64,000 bases of DNA from Novosphingobium sp. SG751A (GTDB taxonomy: Bacteria > Pseudomonadota > Alphaproteobacteria > Sphingomonadales > Sphingomonadaceae). A model generated the notes under the pieces. The model had not been told where the DNA came from and did no database searches. It saw only the letters and a list, made by a program, of their open reading frames with translations. Both the position numbers and the translations under genes were made by a program. Positions 8,670 through 17,459 of this stretch are shown here, one piece after another. The stretch spans positions 1 through 64,000 of the forward strand of contig NZ_JABGCB010000004.1 in assembly GCF_013149295.1 (NCBI RefSeq), in the 5' to 3' direction. Positions within the stretch are counted from its first letter, which is position 1, and each line of letters begins with the position of its first letter.

Positions 8670-8722
8670 AGCGGCTTTGGCCGGAGGCGGGCAGGGTGCG
8701 CAGACATAGTTTGATACAATGG

Positions 8723-8768
8723 TGCGAATCAATCGCAATAAATATCTTGCAAATGATAGTGATTCGCA
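8723..8768 (+). promoter_or_regulatory. Probable Fur-binding region upstream of the siderophore receptor
   Basis: The segment TGCAAATGATAGTGATTCGC (8748-8767) closely matches the 19-base Fur box GATAATGATAATCATTATC, and it lies 54 bases before the receptor ATG. A second, weaker copy begins at 8723: TGCGAATCA (8723-8731) is the exact inverted complement of TGATTCGCA (8760-8768), so the region is symmetrical over 46 bases. Two Fur dimers or one extended site are possible. This predicts iron repression of the receptor and possibly the downstream hydroxylase. Confidence 0.65.
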
Positions 8769-8821
8769 TTTACACGCAGTGGCCTCGCGGTTGACGCGAG
8801 TTTGCAATCCTTGGGGGCCAC

Positions 8822-11164
8822 ATGAACCATCGTTCCTCGCCGCGCGCCGCGCGGCGGACCTTTCTTGCCTTGTCCTGCATCGCGCCTGCGCTGGCCGCGC
8901 CCGCTCAGGCCCAGCAGCAGGAGCAGAATCTGGGCAGTTTCGCGGTGACCGACAGCGTGGTGGTTGAACCCACGCGCAAGCTGGAATCGCCCAAGCGCAC
9001 GCGCCCGGTGCGCGATACGCCCCAAACCATCACGGTTCTTGGCCGCGCCGAGATCGAGGAGCAGAACCTGCTGACCCTGCGCGACGTGCTTTCCACCGTG
9101 CCGGGTATCACCTTTGGCGCGGGCGAGGGCGGGGGCGGCTATGGCGACGCTATCACCTTCCGCGGCTATAGCGCCAGCAATGACATCACGGTTGATGGTG
9201 TGCGCGACAGCGCGCAATATACGCGCACCGACCCCTTCAATCTTGAAACCATCGAAATCACCAATGGCGCCAATTCGGTCGTCTCGGGCGCAGGATCGGT
9301 GGGTGGACAGATCAATCTGGTAACGAAAAAGCCGCTGGCCCACAATGAAAGCGTGCTGAGCGCCGGCGTGGGCACCGCCGATTATTACCGCGCCACGGCC
9401 GATATCAACCGCACCATTGGTGGGCAGGCCGCCTTTCGCCTGAACGCCATGGCGCACAAGAACCGCGTTCCGGGGCGCGAGGTGGAGAATTACAAGCGCT
9501 GGGGCATTGCGCCCGCGCTGACCTTCGGCCTTGGCACGCCCACGCGCTACACGCTGCAATATGTCCATCAGGAAGACACCAACGTCCCCCAATATGGGCT
9601 GCCCTATTATAATGGCTTGGTACAGGGTGTAAGCCGCAGCGACTATTTCGGCTATCGCAACGTTGATCGCCAGCGCAGCGTCGTCAATCAGGCCACCGGC
9701 ATTTTCGAGCACGATCTGGGAGCGAAAATCTCGCTGCGCAATCTGGCGCGCTGGCAACAGGTGACGCAGTTCACGCTGGTCGATCCACCGCAGGGCACAT
9801 GGTGCCTGACATCGACCAATCTTACGCCCACCGGGGCCTCATGCGGCACCGTGCCCGCAGGGTATTACCAGCCGAGCGGCCCGCGCGGCAACACGCGCAA
9901 AAGCACCAATGACCTGTTCTTCGATCAGGTGGACCTGAAGGCGGTGTTCAACACCGGTCGGATCGAGCATACGATCGACCTTGGCGCAGCGATCAGTTGG
10001 GAGAAATTCCATCTCTCCAGCGGCAGTTCGCTGCGCAATGTCGATGGCACATCGCCCGCGCTGCCGTTGATGAACATCGCCAACCCCGACAATGTGGCGG
10101 TGGGCAGCAACAGCGCGCTGGTTTACGGCAGCAACACCTATACCGGCCCGATCAACTATATCGAAAGCGCGCGCCAGACCGGTGAGCAGTCGAATTATGC
10201 AGTCTATTTCTTCGACACGATGAAGCTGGGCAAGGTTGAGCTGAACACCGGCGTCCGGCTTGAAGACAACACCGGCACCTATCGCGCCGACACCGTATCG
10301 ACCGCCGCCGCCACGCTGGGCGCGGTGACGCCAGGCACCACGTTCCGCAATTCGGCCACGCTGTTTTCCTATCGCGTGGGGCTTGTTTATAAGCCGGTCG
10401 AGCCAGTCAGCCTCTATGTCGCCTATGGCAATTCGCGCACGCCCTCCAAGGCGTCGGTCAATGGTTCGTGCAGCGCGGCCACCTGCAACATCGATCCCGA
10501 ATCGGCTAAGAATTACGAAATCGGGGTCAAGGCCGAAGTGCTCGGCGGCCTGCTGCTGACCGCGTCGATATTCCGCAATGAACGCGACAAATATGCGGTG
10601 GCCTCCAACGATCCGACCATTCCCGATCAACAGCTTAATGGCAAATCGCGGGTGGATGGCATCACGCTGGGCGCCAGTGGCAATGTCACGCCGCGCCTGC
10701 GCATGACGGCCAATTACACGCATTTGCGCGGGCGTCTGCTCCAGTCGGTGTCGAATTACTGCATCGCCAATCCTTCGACCACCTGCGGCAATTCGGCGGC
10801 CAACCGCAACCCGCTGGGCGGCACGGCGCTGCAAAATACACCCGAGGATGCAGGCAGCATCTTTGCCACATACAGGCTCTTCGACGGCCTGACGCTGGGC
10901 TATGGCGCGACCTATCAGGGCAGCTTCGCTTTCGCCTCGCCCACCTATGTCGCGGCCACCAACAGCTTGACCCCGGCCACCCGCTCGCAGGCCTATTGGG
11001 TGCATCAGGCCTCGCTGGCCTATGAGATCAACAAGCGGGTCTCGCTCCAGCTCAACGTGAAGAACTTCACCGACAAGCTCTATTTCACCCGCATCCGCAA
11101 CAATGGCTGGGCCACGCCGGGTGATGCGCGCTCGGCGGTGCTGACCATGAATGTGAAGCTGTAA
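8822..11164 (+). CDS. TonB-dependent catecholate-type siderophore receptor (Fiu-like)
   Basis: A 780-residue outer-membrane receptor of the TonB-dependent siderophore family. It has an N-terminal signal peptide (cleavage near AQA-QQQ, residue 30), a TonB-box-like stretch (about 39-45), and a plug domain with RDTPQTITVL, LRDVLSTVPGITFGAGEGG, FRGYSASNDITVDGVRD and GAGSVGGQINLVTKKP. A 22-strand barrel follows, ending in the terminal aromatic/hydrophobic beta strand VLTMNVKL. The GEGG motif and the ferrichrome/catecholate-like plug point to the Fiu/CirA-type receptors. Three closely spaced cysteine pairs occur in barrel regions likely to be surface loops. A Fur-like site precedes it and a YbiX/PiuC-type hydroxylase follows, the usual partner of Fiu-like receptors. 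Confidence 0.9.
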   Translation: MNHRSSPRAARRTFLALSCIAPALAAPAQAQQQEQNLGSFAVTDSVVVEPTRKLESPKRTRPVRDTPQTITVLGRAEIEEQNLLTLRDVLSTVPGITFGAGEGGGGYGDAITFRGYSASNDITVDGVRDSAQYTRTDPFNLETIEITNGANSVVSGAGSVGGQINLVTKKPLAHNESVLSAGVGTADYYRATADINRTIGGQAAFRLNAMAHKNRVPGREVENYKRWGIAPALTFGLGTPTRYTLQYVHQEDTNVPQYGLPYYNGLVQGVSRSDYFGYRNVDRQRSVVNQATGIFEHDLGAKISLRNLARWQQVTQFTLVDPPQGTWCLTSTNLTPTGASCGTVPAGYYQPSGPRGNTRKSTNDLFFDQVDLKAVFNTGRIEHTIDLGAAISWEKFHLSSGSSLRNVDGTSPALPLMNIANPDNVAVGSNSALVYGSNTYTGPINYIESARQTGEQSNYAVYFFDTMKLGKVELNTGVRLEDNTGTYRADTVSTAAATLGAVTPGTTFRNSATLFSYRVGLVYKPVEPVSLYVAYGNSRTPSKASVNGSCSAATCNIDPESAKNYEIGVKAEVLGGLLLTASIFRNERDKYAVASNDPTIPDQQLNGKSRVDGITLGASGNVTPRLRMTANYTHLRGRLLQSVSNYCIANPSTTCGNSAANRNPLGGTALQNTPEDAGSIFATYRLFDGLTLGYGATYQGSFAFASPTYVAATNSLTPATRSQAYWVHQASLAYEINKRVSLQLNVKNFTDKLYFTRIRNNGWATPGDARSAVLTMNVKL

Positions 11165-11173
11165 TTTCCAATC

Positions 11174-11266
11174 TTCCCTGCCTTTCGAGGCGAAAGGCAG
11201 GGAAGGCCGGCATGGCTGGATCAAAGCATGTTGCGATCATGCTTTGTGCCGCCATGCCGGTTTTTT
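11174..11266 (+). terminator. Two-part terminator after the siderophore receptor
   Basis: Two hairpins follow the receptor stop. The first pairs TTCCCTGCCTTTCG (11174-11187) with its exact complement at 11191-11204. The second pairs CCGGCATGGC (11207-11216) with GCCATGCCGG (11251-11260), encloses CAAAGCATG/CATGCTTTG (11222-11230 and 11239-11247), and is followed by six T (11261-11266). The hydroxylase gene starts only 19 bases later, so readthrough or a separate promoter would be needed to express it. Confidence 0.75.
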
Positions 11267-11284
11267 GATCCTGAGGGCATCTGG

Positions 11285-11965
11285 ATGATTATCGAAATCC
11301 CCGAGGTTTTCTCGCGCGATGAATGGCGCGAGATCCGCCTGTTGCTGGAAACTGCCGATTGGGCAGACGGGCGCGCCACCGCAGGTCATCGCGCCGCGCG
11401 GGTGAAGGACAATGAGCAGTTGCCGCTCGATCATCCGCTGGCCCGGCAATTGGGTGACCTGGTGCAGGAACGGCTGGGCCAGACGCCTGCTTTCATTGCA
11501 TCCGCCTTGCCGCTGCGTTTGCTCCAGCCGCGCTTTTCCCGCTACGATGGGCGCGGGCGCTATGGCAGCCATGTCGATAACGCGCTTTTCCCGGTTCCGG
11601 GCAGCGGTGATTTCGTGCGCTCCGACATTTCGGCTACGCTGTTTTTCAGCGATCCGGAAGAATATGATGGCGGCGAACTGACCATCGAGGACACTTTTGC
11701 CACCCATCAGGTGAAACTGCCCGCCGGGCATATGGTGGTCTATCCCAGCTCCAGCCTGCACCGGGTCGAACCCGTGACGCACGGCCGGCGCTATGTCTCT
11801 TTCATGTGGGCGCAAAGCTTCGTCGCCTCGCCCGAACGGCGGCGGATGCTGTTTGAACTGGACGGGGCGATCCAGCAATTGTCCATGGATGTGCCCGAGC
11901 ATAGCTCGCTCGATGAATTGACCCATCTCTATCACAATCTGCTGCGCCACTGGTCGGCCACATAG
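11285..11965 (+). CDS. Fe(II)/2-oxoglutarate-dependent PKHD-type hydroxylase (YbiX/PiuC family)
   Basis: A 226-residue dioxygenase, essentially the length of E. coli YbiX (225). The facial iron triad is seen as H96 and D98 in GSHVDNAL and H159 in SSLHRVEP; the 2-oxoglutarate-binding arginine is in THGRRYVSF (about R169). Family members sit beside catecholate siderophore receptors and are iron-regulated, but their exact substrate is not firmly known. The ATG at 11285 is preferred because the longer in-frame reading from 11228 begins inside the terminator hairpin. The gene follows a strong terminator, so its expression route is worth checking. Confidence 0.85.
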   Translation: MIIEIPEVFSRDEWREIRLLLETADWADGRATAGHRAARVKDNEQLPLDHPLARQLGDLVQERLGQTPAFIASALPLRLLQPRFSRYDGRGRYGSHVDNALFPVPGSGDFVRSDISATLFFSDPEEYDGGELTIEDTFATHQVKLPAGHMVVYPSSSLHRVEPVTHGRRYVSFMWAQSFVASPERRRMLFELDGAIQQLSMDVPEHSSLDELTHLYHNLLRHWSAT

Positions 11966-12052
11966 GGCGCGGTGTTTGATCATGCCGGGCGCGGCGCGCA
12001 AAAGTGGATCAGCGGCTTCACCATGGCGGTCATGCAGGCTACAGGCCTTGCG

Positions 12053-12307
12053 ATGACCGAGATGAATTTGACCCCGCTCGAACGCGCCGCTCGCGCCATG
12101 TACGATAATGTTCAGCCTGATTGGGACTGGAGCGATCCCGACGCCGAGCCCATGCGCAAAATGTACCGCGATAACGCGCGCGTGGCGTTTATGGCCATCA
12201 TGGAGCCCAGCGCCGCGATGCTCGGCAGAGGTGAAGCCAAGCTTGAAAATGCAGACTGTCTGGCAGTTTGGCAAGCCATGGTGGCGGCCATGCTGCAAGG
12301 CGAATGA
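12053..12307 (+). CDS. Small conserved protein of unknown function
   Basis: About 84 residues if begun at 12053 (MTEMNLTPLERAARAMYD...). It is soluble, helical and acidic, with a DWDWSDPDAEP stretch in the middle and no signal peptide or known domain. In-frame ATGs upstream at 12023 and 11972 would extend it, and no ribosome site is decisive. The LTPLERAARAMYD opening resembles short sphingomonad hypothetical proteins in my memory, but I assign no function. It lies 87 bases after the hydroxylase on the same strand and ends at a bidirectional terminator. Confidence 0.6.
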   Translation: MTEMNLTPLERAARAMYDNVQPDWDWSDPDAEPMRKMYRDNARVAFMAIMEPSAAMLGRGEAKLENADCLAVWQAMVAAMLQGE

Positions 12308-12310
12308 AGT

Positions 12311-12355
12311 CGGCCATCCAAAGCGATTGTTGTGATCGCTCCGGATGGCCGTTTT
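12311..12355. terminator. Bidirectional terminator between convergent genes
   Basis: CGGCCATCC (12311-12319) pairs with GGATGGCCG (12343-12351), enclosing AGCGAT/ATCGCT, and is followed by TTTT. It sits between the stop codons of the + strand small gene (12307) and the - strand secreted protein (12361), so it can serve both. Confidence 0.75.
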
Positions 12356-12360
12356 ACCAG

Positions 12361-14019
12361 TCAGGCGCTGGCCTTTTTCAGCGCCGCCTTTTCCCGCTCG
12401 GCCTGCCTTGCGGTCACTTCCTCGGGCGTGGGGATGATCTGGCGCAATTCGGCTATGGCCTTGTCCGCATCGATGAACATGGCGGCGGGGCTATCGGCAT
12501 CGCCGGGATTGCCAAAGGCGACCCACATCCAATCCCCGACCGCGCGCGGGGCGATCATGGTAAACCCCTTGAAGCCGCGCGCCTTGGCCAGCAAGGCTGC
12601 ATGCAGCATCAGCGCATCCATCTGGGCGAAGGGCGAGCTGATGGGGGCGCTTGCGGTATTTACCTGATAGAAGCGGGAGTTCTTGATCGGCTCCTTGCCG
12701 ATCATCCGTGATTTGTCTGTATTCCAGACAATTTTACTCAGCCTTTCATAGTCATCCACCTTGGCATAGGTCAGGATGTTGCTGAAAAGCGTGCGGTTGT
12801 TGGTGTCATTCTGTAATTGGGTGGCCAGAATGCGGCGGCGCATCACGTCCCATTGTTCGTCGCTGCCGGTGGCCAGAATGCCGGTCAGTTGATCCTTGGT
12901 CGCATCCTTGCGCAGCTTGTCGACCAGCAGAAAGCGCGCGCCATAGCTGATCGAAGACCATTCGCTGCGCGCCCCGAACATCCGCCGCGCCTGATCCAGC
13001 CTGCCCTCGCGCACCAGTTGCAGGATACCCAGAAAGTCCAGCTTTTCCACCACGCCCGCGCGGTCGTTCTCCGGCTTGCCCTCGGCATCGCGCGCTTCAA
13101 GGTTGGCTCGCGCCTCCCCGGCGCGGGCCTCGGCGCGGGCCCAGTCCCCGGCCAGCGCATGCGTGATCGCGGCATCGGCCAGCGGGGCGCTGTTCTTGGA
13201 ATCGGTGACCACAGCCTGCGCACGCACGATCACCGCCTCGCGCAGGGCGACGGCGGCGGCAAGCTGGTTCTGATCTTCCAGCCGGTTGGCGTGGATCATT
13301 GCGCTGGTGATCACCATGCGATCAGCTGCGGCAAGATAATTCTCGGCGAGCCCGCCATCCTTGCGGTTGGCCCAGCCAAAATCCTGGCCGGTCATCACCG
13401 GCACAAAGGAATAGGGCGCAGCCACCGCCGCCGCCAGGCCCGCGTCGCGCGCCCCTGCGGCATCGCCCATCCGGATGCGTGCCGCCGCTTCAAACCGGTC
13501 GAGCGAGATGCCCATGCTGCGCTGGAAATAGGGGTTGCTGGTCAGGCCCTCGGCTGCCGCTTCGGCGCGGGCCTGCACCACATCGGCCAGCGCCTTGTCA
13601 TAGTGCTTGGCCTCGATATTGTGCGCCGACCGCGCCAGCAGAAGGGGCAGTCGACGCAGCGTGTTCTTTTCACGATGGGCCGGATCGTCGATCAATTGCG
13701 AACAGATCGCCACCCCCGCCTCGCCAAACACACGCTTTTCGGGCGAGGGCAATTCTGGGCGGGGTGCAAACAGGGCCAGCAATGTCACCGCTCCGACAAA
13801 GCGTGCGAAGCTTTCCGCATCGCTCATATGCGGCGGGTTGCCGTCACAGCGGATGTGGAGCGAGGGCAGCTTTGCATCCGGCGTGGCGGCCGCCGGGACC
13901 GGCACAGGTGGCGGTATCGCTGTGACCTCTTGCGCGGCGACCTGCTCTGCACAGAGCGCAGCCAAAGCCACACCCAGCACGGCGCGCATCGCGCGCCGCG
14001 ACAGCGAATGATCTTGCAT
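12361..14019 (-). CDS. Secreted protein of unknown function, alanine-rich helical repeats
   Basis: A 552-residue protein with a signal peptide (SRRAMRAVLGVALAALCAEQVAAQ, cleavage near residue 29). The mature part is almost wholly helical. Alanine-rich pairs of helices around residues 120-330 look like degenerate tetratricopeptide repeats (for example YDKALADVVQARAEAAAEG and DWARAEARAGEARANLEA). The C-terminal third, around residues 380-530, is less repetitive and contains FTMIAPRAVGDWMWVAFG. It is probably periplasmic or exported; no catalytic motif is seen. A GGGGGAC site precedes the ATG. The sulfatase remnant upstream on the same strand ends 101 bases away. Confidence 0.65.
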   Translation of the reverse strand: MQDHSLSRRAMRAVLGVALAALCAEQVAAQEVTAIPPPVPVPAAATPDAKLPSLHIRCDGNPPHMSDAESFARFVGAVTLLALFAPRPELPSPEKRVFGEAGVAICSQLIDDPAHREKNTLRRLPLLLARSAHNIEAKHYDKALADVVQARAEAAAEGLTSNPYFQRSMGISLDRFEAAARIRMGDAAGARDAGLAAAVAAPYSFVPVMTGQDFGWANRKDGGLAENYLAAADRMVITSAMIHANRLEDQNQLAAAVALREAVIVRAQAVVTDSKNSAPLADAAITHALAGDWARAEARAGEARANLEARDAEGKPENDRAGVVEKLDFLGILQLVREGRLDQARRMFGARSEWSSISYGARFLLVDKLRKDATKDQLTGILATGSDEQWDVMRRRILATQLQNDTNNRTLFSNILTYAKVDDYERLSKIVWNTDKSRMIGKEPIKNSRFYQVNTASAPISSPFAQMDALMLHAALLAKARGFKGFTMIAPRAVGDWMWVAFGNPGDADSPAAMFIDADKAIAELRQIIPTPEEVTARQAEREKAALKKASA

Positions 14020-14120
14020 GAAATGTCGTCCCCCGTTTCTTCAGCCTTTCAGGGTAGCGGGGATGCAGGGCGTTGCAAGAGGGTAAGGCGCCGGCATGGA
14101 GGAAAGCGGCGCGCCGTTTT

Positions 14121-16393
14121 TCAATGCAGATCGATGAGCACCGGCCCCATTTCACCGGAAAAGCGTAAGGGCATCGAGATATCGCGGCTGATCGCGGTGC
14201 CCGTGTCGCGGCCGATCCCGACACCATCCTGCCCAAAGTAATTGGGCACCGTGGAGGGCAGATGCATCTCAACCGGCTTTGCGCCGTCGACGGAGAGCAT
14301 CACCTTCGCTCCGGCACCCGGAGCAGAGCCATCGGCAACCACGCGCAGGTCAATTTTGTGCGCCCCCTTGCTCAGCATTGCGGGATGGGTCAGTCGTCCC
14401 AGCGGTTGAGGCTCGCAGCGGTAGAGGAAAGTGGCGCGGCCACGGATGATGTAGAGCCCCCAGCCAATGGGGAAACCTCCCTGCGAAATCAGCGTTCCGT
14501 TATCCTGTTGTCCGTTGATCGTGATCGGGACATTGAGCGACCAGTTGCGGTTGCGGATATTGGGGAATGCCTCGTCCGAAAGCGGGCGCTCCTGTCGCCA
14601 ATAGGTGAAATGTGTGCGTCCATTGGCCTAATAGGGGCGCAGACCATCGCGTGTGCGCGGCCCGATCGGCATATCCAGCAGGCCAAAGTCATTCTCATGC
14701 ATTGCAGAATTGAAACCCTGACGCATATCTGCCAGCAGAGCCGGATTTTGCGCCGCAACATCGCGCGATTGCGAATAATCATGGTTCAGATCGTAAAGCG
14801 CCCACGACCACTGGGCCAGCGGGGTCCAGGGTTTGGCCTCCCACGGCAATTTTGGCGGGATGCTCGAAGCCAGCCATCGCGATAGAAGGCACGGTTGCCC
14901 AGCATCTCGAAATATTGCGAGCGATGCCTTTCGGGGGCATCGACGTGGCCCAGATAAAGCAGGCTCTGTCCGTCCAGCTTTATCTGGGCCACGCCGTCCA
15001 CGGTTTCGGGCGGGGTGATGCCGATGGCCTCGTAAATGGTGGGGGCAATGTCGGTGACATAGCCGAACTGGTGGCGCATCTCGCCGGGGCGGGCGATGCG
15101 CTTGGGCCAACTGATCACCAATCCGTCGCGTATGCCGCCCAGATGCGAGGCGACCTGTTTGAAATATTGGAATGGCGTGTCCATCGCCCATGCCCAGCCT
15201 GCGGGATAGTTTTCCGAAGACCAAGGCTCGCCCAGATCCCTCAGCTTGCCCCAGTCATAGGCCGGCGTGGTCTGAGGCCCATTGAGCGCGCCCAACACCG
15301 AGCCTTCCTGCCCGCCTTCCGCAGAGGCGCCATTGTCGCCGTCGATATAGAGGACCAGGGTGTTGTCCCACTGGCCAGCCTCTTTCAACGCGGCGACGAT
15401 CCGGGCGAATTGCGCATCGCAATAGGCGCGCTGGGCGGCGTGGACTTCCATCAACCGGGCCGCCAGCGCCTTTTGCTTGGCGTTAAGACTGTCCCACGCC
15501 GGAATTTCGGCCGGTCGCGGGGTCAGCACTGCGTTGGCCGGGATGATGCCCATGCGTTTTTGCCGGGCAAAAGTTTCCTCGCGCACCTTGTCCCATCCCT
15601 GATCGAAATGGCCTTTGAAGCGGGCGATCCATTCGGGCGGCGCCTGATGCGGTTCATGCGCCGATCCGGGGGCGAGATAGGCGAAAAACGGTTTGGTGGG
15701 GGCGATGGAGACATGCAGGCGCATCCAGCCGATCAAATGGTCTGCCAGATCGCGGTCGAGAATATAGCCGGGCTGGCGCGGCGGGTCGACCGAAACGGTA
15801 TTTTCGTTCAGAGCAGGCGTCCATTGGCTGGTCGCGCCGTTCATGAAGCCATAGTAATAGTCGAAACCCAGCCCCGTGGGCCAACGGTCGAACGGGCCGA
15901 CGGGCGTGGATTCCCATTCGGGCGTGATATGGTTTTTGCCGAACCACGCCGTGGAATAGCCCGCCAGTTGCAGCACCCGCCCGATGGAGGCCGCGCTTTT
16001 GGGCAGGATGCCGGTATAGCCGGGCGCGTTGACCGCAAGATTGGTGATCGTGCCCATGTTCACATGGTGGGGATTACGCCCGGTCAGCAGCGCCGCGCGG
16101 GTGGGCGAGCACATGGCGGTGGTGTGAAAGCGATTATAGCATAACCCTTGCGCGGCCAGCGCATCATAGGCCGGGGTCGGGATCGGTCCGCCAAAAGTGC
16201 CGGCTGCGCCGAAACCGACATCGTCATTCAGCACGATCAGCACATTGGGCGCACCCGCCGGAGCCACCGGCGCGTGGGCAACAATGGGCGTCAGCGCTGG
16301 CGGGACCGTTTGCGCGATAGCCGCGCCGGTCAGCAGCAAAGCCAGCGCCAGAACGCAGAGCGAGGCGGCCGGTCTGCGGGGATGTCGTGCCAT
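14121..16393 (-). pseudogene. Arylsulfatase gene inactivated by a frameshift and an in-frame amber stop
   Basis: Across three pieces this encodes a complete type I sulfatase of about 750 residues: signal peptide (residues 1-28), metal-binding LNDDVGFG (D57, D58), the formylglycine motif CSPTR (C95), the alkaline-phosphatase-like core and the C-terminal lectin-like tail. Two lesions break it. Near 14869-14876 the frame shifts after FYRDGWL; the local TGGCTGGC suggests loss of one TGGC unit. Further on, at about 14627-14629, an in-frame TAG interrupts between RPY and ANGRTHF. Reading past it, the tail continues intact to the stop at 14121. The start at 16393 follows GGGAGAC; ATGs at 16405 and 16414 are alternatives. 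Divergent from a LysR gene. Confidence 0.85.
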
Positions 16394-16550
16394 TTTGTCT
16401 CCCATCGTGCTCATGGCCTTTCGAAAAAACGGGCCATGCTTTCCGGCATCTTTCGCCCGGGTCGATAATGGGATTACAAAAACATGGGTTCGCCCGCGAC
16501 GCCCCATTCGGCTATGGGAGTCATGACTATATGGGTATGGGATAAAAGGT

Positions 16551-17285
16551 ATGGTCGGAACGATCCGCCAGTTGGAAGTGTTCAGGACTGTTTGTCAGGC
16601 CGGTTCCTATATGGCCGCCGCCGAGGCGCTGGGGATCACGCAAGCGGCGGTCAGCCGCCATATCAATGCGCTGGAGACGGCCTGCGCACGTCCGTTGTTC
16701 ACTCGCGCGCCGGGCCGCCCCAACGTTTTAACGTCTGCGGGCGAACATTTCCATTTGGGCGCTGACAGCCTGCTTGAGAGCGCTCGGCAATTGGGGTTCA
16801 GCGGAAGCATGGTCGTGCCGATCCGGGTCGGTTCGGACAGTGTCATTCTCAATACGATATTGCGCACATCGCCGATGGAATTCAGCAGCGATGGCCGCAA
16901 GATCTCGGCCGATCTCCATACCATTGCCGTGGCGCCGGAGGTGGTGATGGACGCGCTTGAGCTGGATCTGGCCTATTTCACGTGTCCGATCGATCAACAG
17001 CCCTTCGCCAATGCCGAATTGCTGGTCACCTATCACAGTGGGCTTTTCGCCGCTCCCCATGTCGCTTTTGATCATGCTCTGGAACTGGCCCATGCCGGAG
17101 TGGGCGCGATCCTGATGAGCCAGCCTCGCGCGCGGATCGGACTGGCCAGTGGTATGCTGGTTGCGATGGATGATTTTTGCCCGCCCCATGCGATGGGGCG
17201 TTTTGCCATCCAATTTGGAAAGCCGACATCATTCGTCGCGAAAATGCACCGCTATCTGTCTGAATTGATTGTATCGAAATCGTAA
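16551..17285 (+). CDS. Short LysR-type transcriptional regulator
   Basis: A 244-residue protein with a clear LysR helix-turn-helix at residues 5-62 (GSYMAAAEALGITQAAVSRHINALE). The effector domain is only about 150 residues instead of the usual 200 or more. It still shows alpha/beta patterning (IRVGSDSVILNTIL, LDLAYFTCPID), so it may be a compact effector domain rather than a truncation; no frameshift is evident. It is divergent from the arylsulfatase remnant (157 bases between likely starts) and upstream of the TIM-barrel cluster on the same strand. Its targets could be either side. Confidence 0.8.
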   Translation: MVGTIRQLEVFRTVCQAGSYMAAAEALGITQAAVSRHINALETACARPLFTRAPGRPNVLTSAGEHFHLGADSLLESARQLGFSGSMVVPIRVGSDSVILNTILRTSPMEFSSDGRKISADLHTIAVAPEVVMDALELDLAYFTCPIDQQPFANAELLVTYHSGLFAAPHVAFDHALELAHAGVGAILMSQPRARIGLASGMLVAMDDFCPPHAMGRFAIQFGKPTSFVAKMHRYLSELIVSKS

Positions 17286-17459
17286 TCTGTCTTTGTGAGG
17301 CAAGCGCCTGATCGCGCAAAGCATCATGCTGCATCAAACCATATTGACCTGTCGGGCAAATGCGGCGATGAAGGCGGCACACAAAATAGCAGGGATGAAC
17401 CCTGCCAGGCATACGAGCGCGAGCAGCGCCACGGGGCCGTAGAATGGGAAAAGGATCCT
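17286..17459 (+). other. Leader of the TIM-barrel cluster
   Basis: No gene is supported in these 174 bases. The one clear structure is a small hairpin, GCAGGG (17389-17394) with CCCTGC (17400-17405), about 55 bases before the ATG at 17460. No T-run follows it, so it is not an obvious terminator. A promoter for the cluster is expected here, but I cannot point to confident -35/-10 boxes. Confidence 0.35.

Noticed and set aside
14628..15224. The middle piece of the sulfatase as a separate gene.
   Set aside because: Its first half is out of frame with the sulfatase and meaningless; only the last 85 or so codons continue the sulfatase. It belongs to the pseudogene, not to a gene of its own.
14852..16144. 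A 430-codon + strand frame over the arylsulfatase remnant.
   Set aside because: It mirrors the sulfatase coding strand, which keeps all catalytic motifs. The frame has no start signal or domain.
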